From positions 125,738,476 to 125,802,475 of the forward strand of contig NC_086021.1 of the NCBI RefSeq assembly GCF_036323735.1: a stretch of 64,000 nucleotides of DNA, given 5' to 3'. The stretch is from Rattus norvegicus. Taxonomy: Eukaryota > Chordata > Mammalia > Rodentia > Muridae. The notes under the pieces were generated by a model, which saw only the letters and a list, made by a program, of their open reading frames with translations, had not been told where the DNA came from and ran no database searches. Of this stretch, positions 58,377 through 64,000 are shown piece after piece. The position numbers were made by a program, and so were the translations under genes. The first letter of the stretch is position 1, and every line of letters begins with the position of its first letter.

Positions 58377-61300
58377 ATAATTCCACCTCTAACAACAAAA
58401 ATAACAGGAAACAACAATCTCTATCCCTTAATATCTCTTAACATCAATGGAATCAATTCCCCAATAAAAAGACATAGATTAACAGAATGAATATATAAAG
58501 AGGACCCATTTTGCTGCACACAGGAAATATACCTCAGTGACAAAGACAGACACTACCCTAAGAGTAAAAGGCTGGAAAACAACTTTCCAAGCAAATGGTC
58601 CCAAGAAACAAGCAGGAGTAGCCATTCTAATGTCAAATAAAATCAACTTTCAACTAAAAGTTATCAAAAAAGATAAGGAAGGGCACTTCATATTCATATT
58701 CATATTCGTGGTGGAAAAAATCCACCACGATAAACTCTCATTCCTAATTATCTATGCTCCAACTGCAAGGGCACCTACATTCATAAAAGAAACCTACTAG
58801 AGCTCAAAGCACACATTGCACCTCACACAATAATAGTAGGAGACTTCAACTCCCCCACTCCCAGCAATGGACAGATCATGGAAACAGAAATTAAACAGAG
58901 ACACAGAGAAACTAACAGAAGTTATGAACCAAATGGATTTAACAGATATCTATGGAACATTTCATCCTAAAACAAAAGGATACACCTTCTTCTCAGCACT
59001 TCATGGTACCTTCTCCAAAATTGACCATATAATTGGTCACGAAACAAGCCTCAACAGATACAAGAGGACTGAAATAATCCCATCCATCCTATCAGATCAC
59101 CATGGACTAAGGCTGATCTTCAATTACAACAAAAACGACAGAAAGTTCACATACACATGGAAGTAACAATGCTCTGTTCAATAGTAATTTAGTCAAGGAA
59201 GAAATACAGAAAGAAATTAAAGACTTCTTAGAATTTAATGAAAATGAAGGTACAACATACCCAAACTTATGGGACACAATGAAAGCAGTGCTAAGAGGAA
59301 AACTCACAGCGCTGAGTGCCTGCAGAAAGAAACAGGAAAGAGCATATGTCAGCAGCTTGACAGCACACCTAAAAGCTCTAGAACAAAAAGAAGCAAATAC
59401 ACCCAGGAGGAGTAGAAGGCAGGAAATAATCAAACTCAGAGCTGAAATCAATCAAGTAGAAACAAAAAGGACCATAGAAAGACTCAACAGAACCAAAAGT
59501 TGGTTCTTTGAGAAAATCAACAAGATAGATAAACTCTTAGCCAGACTAACCAGAGGACACAGAGAGTGTGTCCAAATTAACAAAATCAGAAATGAAAAGG
59601 GAGACATAACTACAGATTCAGAGGAAATTCAAAAAATCATCAGATCTTACTACAAAAACCTATATTCAACAAAACTTGAAAATCTGCAGGAAATGTACAA
59701 TTTCCTAGACAGATACTAGGTACCAAAGTTGAATCAGGATCAGATAAACCATCTAAACGGTCCTATAACTCCTAAAGAAATAGAAGCAGTTATTAAAAGT
59801 CTCCCAACCAAAAGGAGCCCAGGTCCAGACGGGTTTAATGCCGAAATCTATCAGACCTTCATAGAAGACCTAATACCAATACTGTCCAAACTATTCCACA
59901 AAATAGAAACAGAAGGAACACTGCCCAATTCCTTCTATGAAGCCACAATTACTCTTATACCTAAACCACACAAAGACCCAACGAAGAAAGAGAACTTCAG
60001 ACCAATTTCCCTTATGAATATCAACACAAAAATACTCGATAAAATTCTTGCAAACTGAATCCAAAAACACATAAAACAATCATCCACCATGATCAAGTAG
60101 TTTTCATCCCAGCAATATAGGAATGGTTCAATATACAGAAATTCATCAATGTAATCCATTATATAAAGAAACTCAAAGGAAAAAATACACACAATCATCT
60201 CATTAGATGCTGAAAAAGCATTTGACAAAATTCAACAACACCCCTTCATGATTAAAGTCCTGGAAAGAATAGGAATTCAAGGTCCATACCTAAACATAGT
60301 AAAAGCCATATAGAGCAAACCAGTAGCTAACATCAAACTAAATGGAGAGAAACTTGAAGCAATCCCACTAAAATCAGGGACTAGACAAGGCTGCCCACTC
60401 TCTCCCTATTTATTCAATATAGTACTCGAAGTCCTAGCCAGAGCAATTAGACAACAAAAGGAGATAAAAGGGATACAAATCGGAAAGGAAGAAGTCAAAA
60501 TATCACTATTTTCAGATGGTATGATAGTACACTTAAGTGACCCCAAAAGTTCCACCAGAGAACTACTAAGCCTGATAAACAACTTCAGCAAAGTGTCGGG
60601 GTATAAAATTAATTCAAACAAATCAGTAGCCTTCCTCTACTCAAAGGATAAACAAGCTGAGAAAGAAATTAGGGAAATGACACCCTTCACAATAGTCACA
60701 AATAACATAAAATATCTCTCAGTGTGACTCTAACCAAGCAAGTAAAAGAGCTATATGACAAGAACTTCAAGTCTCTGAAGAAATAAATTGAAGATCTCAG
60801 AAGATGGAAAGACCTCCCATGCTCATGGATTGGCAGGATCAATATAGTAAAAATGGCCAAAAGCAATCTACAGATTCAATGCAATCCCCATCAAAATTCC
60901 AACTCAATTCTTCATAGAGTTAGAAAGAGCAAATTTCAAATTCATATAAAGTTCATATAGAGGAAACTATCCTCAACAATAAAAGAACTTCTGGGGGAAT
61001 CACCATCCCTGACCTCAAGCTGTATTACAGAGCAATATTGATAAAAGCTGCATGGTATAGGTACAAAGAAAGGCAGGTAGATTGATGGAATAGAATTGAA
61101 GATCCAGAAATGAACCCACACACCTATGGTCACTTGATCTTTGACAGAGGAGCTAAAACCATCCAGTGGAAAAAAGATGCTGGTTCAACTGGATGTCAGC
61201 ATGTAGAAGAATGCAAATCAATCCATTCTCATCATCCTGTACAAAGGTCAAGTCCAAGTGGATCAAGGACCTCCACATAAAACCAGATACACTCAAGCTA

Positions 61301-62281
61301 ATAGAAGAAAAAGTGGGGGAAAGCCTGGAACACATGGGCACTGGGGAAATTTTCCTGAACAGAACACCAATAGCTTATGCTCTAAGATCAAGAATCAACA
61401 AATGGGTTGGGGATTTAAAATGCTCAGTGGTAGAGGGCTTGCCTAAGAAGCGCAAGGCCCTGGGTTCGGTCCCCAGCTCCGGAAAAAAAAAAAGAATCAA
61501 CAAATGGGACCTCCTAAAATTACAAAGCCTCTGTAAGGCAAAGGACGCTGTCATTAGGACAAAATGGCAACCAGCAGATTGGGAAAAATCTTTACCAATC
61601 CTACATTCAATAGAGGGCTAATATCCAATATATACAAAGAACTCAAGAAGTTAGACTCCAGAGAGCCAAATAACCCTTTTAAAATGGAGTACAAAGCTAA
61701 ACAAAGAATTCTCAACTGAGGAATATTGAATGTCTGAGAAATACCTAAAGAAATGTTCAACACCCTTAGTCATCAGGGAAATGCAAATCAAAACAACCCT
61801 GAGATTCCACCTCACACCAGTCAGAATAGCTAAGATCAAAAACTCAGGTGACAACAAATGCTGGTGAGGATGTGGAGAAAGAGGAACACACCTCCATTGT
61901 TGGTGGGATTGCAAACTGGTACAACCACTCTAGAAATCAGTCTGGAGGTTCCTCAGAAAATTAGACATAGTACTATACCACTCCTGGGCATATACCCAAA
62001 AGATGCTCCAACATATAACAAAGACACATGCTCCACTATGTTCATAGCATCATTATTTATAATAGCCAGAAGCTGGAAAGAACACAGATGTCCTTCAACA
62101 GAGGAATGGATACAGGAAATGTGGTACATCTACACAATGGAGTATTACTCAGCTATTAAAAATAATGACTTCATGAAATTCATAGGCAAAATGGATGGAA
62201 CTAGAAAATATCATCCTGAGTGAGGTAACCCAGTCACAAAAATCTACACATGGCATGTACTCACTGATAAGTGGATATTAA
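58377..62281 (+). pseudogene. L1 ORF2 (endonuclease-reverse transcriptase) pseudogene
   Basis: Homology to rodent L1 ORF2 runs from about 58377 to the terminal TAA at 62279-62281, in several broken frames. The endonuclease domain (58537-59166) keeps its SDHHG motif (59092-59106). The RT domain (59729-60750) keeps SPGPDGF (59817 region). The catalytic F/YADD motif is FSDG (60509-60520), so an essential aspartate is lost. The C-terminal part carries a cysteine-containing segment near 61860-61920. In-frame stops fall near 58798-58800, 60056-60058 and 60725-60727, among other places. The ID at 61407-61491 is read through in one frame, which is chance. Confidence 0.9.
61407..61491 (+). mobile_element. 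ID SINE nested in the L1, with 17-bp target-site duplication
   Basis: TTGGGGATTTAAAATGCTCA to GGTTCGGTCCCCAGCTCC and a short A-tail. AAGAATCAACAAATGGG flanks it at 61390-61406 and 61492-61508. The A-box carries a small AAA-type change (TTTAAAATGCTC instead of TTTAGCTC). Confidence 0.97.
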
Positions 62282-62970
62282 CCCAAAAGCTCAGATTACC
62301 AAGATACAATCTACAGAACTCATGAAGCTCAAGAAGAAAGATGACCAAAGTGTGGATGCTTCAGTCCTTCTTAAAAGGGGGAGCAAAAATATTTATAGGA
62401 TGAGATATGAAGACAAATTTTGGAGCAGAGACTGAAGGAATGGCCATTCAGAGCCTGCCCTACCTGGGGATCTAGCCCATATACATATAGCTACCAAACC
62501 CAGACAATATTGCTGATGCAAAGAAGTGTGTACTGACAGGAGCCTGATATAGCTGTCTCCTGAGAGGCTCTCAGCCAACCATTGGACTGAGAATGGGGTC
62601 CCCATTGGAGGAGTTAGAGAAAGGATTGAAGGATCTGAAGGGGTTTACAATCCCATAAGAACAACAATACCAACCAACCAGAGCTCCCAGGGACTAAGCC
62701 ACCACCCAAAGAGTACACATGGACAGACTCACGGCTCCAACTGCATATGTAGCAGAGGATGGCCCTGTTGGACACCAATGGGAAGAGAAGCCCTTGGTCC
62801 TGCCAAGGCTGGACCTCCCAGTGTAAGGGAATGTCAGAGCGGGTAGATGTGAAAGGGTGGGAGAACACCCTCATAGAAGAAGAGGGAGGAGGGATGGGAT
62901 AGAGGGTTTATGGACAGGAAACCGGGAAAGGGGATATTGAAATGTAAATTTTAAAAAATCCAATAAAAAA

Positions 62971-64000
62971 AGACAAAAGAGTTTTACTTAATTTTTCCCA
63001 AAAGTTAAAAGGCAAGACTCATAAATTAATATAAACAATCTGACAGTGTAGTGTTAGGAAAAGAACTCTTACATTCTGAGAGACTGGACTTTTCACTGGA
63101 CCTCACAGCCAGAGTAATTACTATGCTGGAGGTTACTTAAGACTGCTCTCCTGCTGTGCACTCAGCCTGTTTAACCTGCCTTTAGAATAGTGTAACAACC
63201 AATGGCTTTTGCCTTGGATTTGCCAGGTAATCAACATTTACAGCCTGAGCTAATGCATCGATCACTGCAATCTTACACACTCTTCCACTACCCTGACCAA
63301 AGTAATACACCCATGTTCTAATACTCATCTACAGAAAGCAGCAAAAATAGATGGTGAAAGATGTCTAAAAGTGAATATCCACCATAAACGCGGAATCCAA
63401 CACAGGGCCATTGCTTGCTGGACGGCCATGTCACTTGGGTGCTGTGGGTCTGTAACGTACTCCCTTGTAAGACTCCATTAAGATTTCTACTAAGTATCAC
63501 TCCTTCCTTGTGCTACTTTCTGTGCTGTTCAAGGCAAGCCCTTTACAAGCGACAGGCACAGGGACAGGGACAGATTCACAAGACATCTTCGGGTAGGCAC
63601 AGATTCAGACTCACATAGCGAACAGGATAGAAGCACAGGGAGCGTGAAGGTGAGATTTCATTTCTAGGCTTGCTCTTGGTCAAATGACACCTGGGGGAAA
63701 TGCTTTGACTTCTTTCCTTAATGTGGCACAAATTATACTATTGGTGAGTTGGAGTTTATTATTAATGAGTTTAAAGCAGCCACACATAAATACATAAGTG
63801 CCCACAAATATCAAGATGGCATTAAGGCTCTAGGTCATTGTGCACTTCTGGAGCAGTAGGCACAGCCTTGTGTCTCCCTGTCTGGGTGCCAGGCCACAGA
63901 AAGCCTTTACCTACCAAAAGCGAAAAGGGGGAAGAATTCAAAAAATGTATCCAGAAAAATAATGGCTAAAACCTCTATAATTAACAACAACAGAAAGTCT
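62971..64000. other. Flank beyond the L1, no gene seen
   Basis: Unique-looking sequence, no exon or repeat recognised. In human the divergent neighbour EIF2AK4 lies on this side, but none of its sequence is apparent here. Confidence 0.5.

Larger units (their letters stand above)
56871..62970 (+). mobile_element. Nearly full-length L1 retrotransposon, inactive
   Basis: A GC-moderate 5' UTR-like region (to about 57350) is followed by decayed ORF1, decayed ORF2, a 3' UTR with a G-rich purine segment (62880-62930) and a short A-rich tail (62943-62970). It is interrupted by an ID SINE at 61407-61491. A tentative degenerate target-site duplication is AAAAGGTTATACTT (56857) versus AAAAGAGTTTTACTT (62975). 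Stops and frameshifts in both frames show it cannot move itself. Confidence 0.93.

Noticed and set aside
62971..64000. First exon of EIF2AK4 at the right edge
   Set aside because: It is expected nearby from human synteny, but there is no CpG island and no recognisable coding sequence here, so it presumably lies beyond the window.

Overview
This is mammalian genomic DNA, almost certainly from rat (Rattus). It carries several near-identical ID SINEs (the tRNA-Ala-like, BC1-related family that expanded in rat), many B1, B2/B3 and B4 SINEs, rodent-type L1 sequence, MaLR LTRs and abundant microsatellites. Nearly all long reading frames here are repeat sequence or chance frames, and some open without an ATG.

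The only protein-coding exon I can support is exon 1 of Gpr176, an orphan class A GPCR, on the minus strand (coding 52344-52512). It lies in a CpG island (about 52040-53460). The exon has a strong Kozak ATG, four N-glycosylation sequons, the start of TM1 and a consensus GTAAG donor. Because the gene reads right to left, everything from 52343 down to position 1 should be Gpr176 intron 1. Positions above about 53460 are upstream flank. In human the divergently transcribed EIF2AK4 lies beyond such a flank; I see no exon of it here.

Layout: 1-52343 is intron 1, a mosaic of SINEs, ancient L1/MIR/MLT1 relics, rodent MaLR-type LTRs, microsatellites, three minisatellites (35014-35281, 37731-37945, 46881-47471), a 5S rRNA pseudogene (28792-28869), a CpG-retaining patch (31565-31960) and a striking inverted repeat (arms 49504-49642 and 50028-50169). 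52040-53460 is the promoter/CpG island with a 10-bp CACGTG-centred palindrome, a YY1-like site and chained uORFs. 53460-64000 is upstream flank dominated by a decayed, nearly full-length sense L1 (about 56871-62970). That L1 has a damaged reverse-transcriptase active site and a younger ID element nested in ORF2 with a perfect 17-bp target-site duplication.

I found no new coding system. The items most worth a second look are the inverted repeat, the chained uORFs ahead of Gpr176, the intronic CpG patch and AT-rich candidate conserved elements, and the minisatellites that grew out of SINE tails. Repeat family names come from recalled consensus motifs, not from a database search; edges are approximate (about +/-20 bp) unless exact target-site duplications are given.
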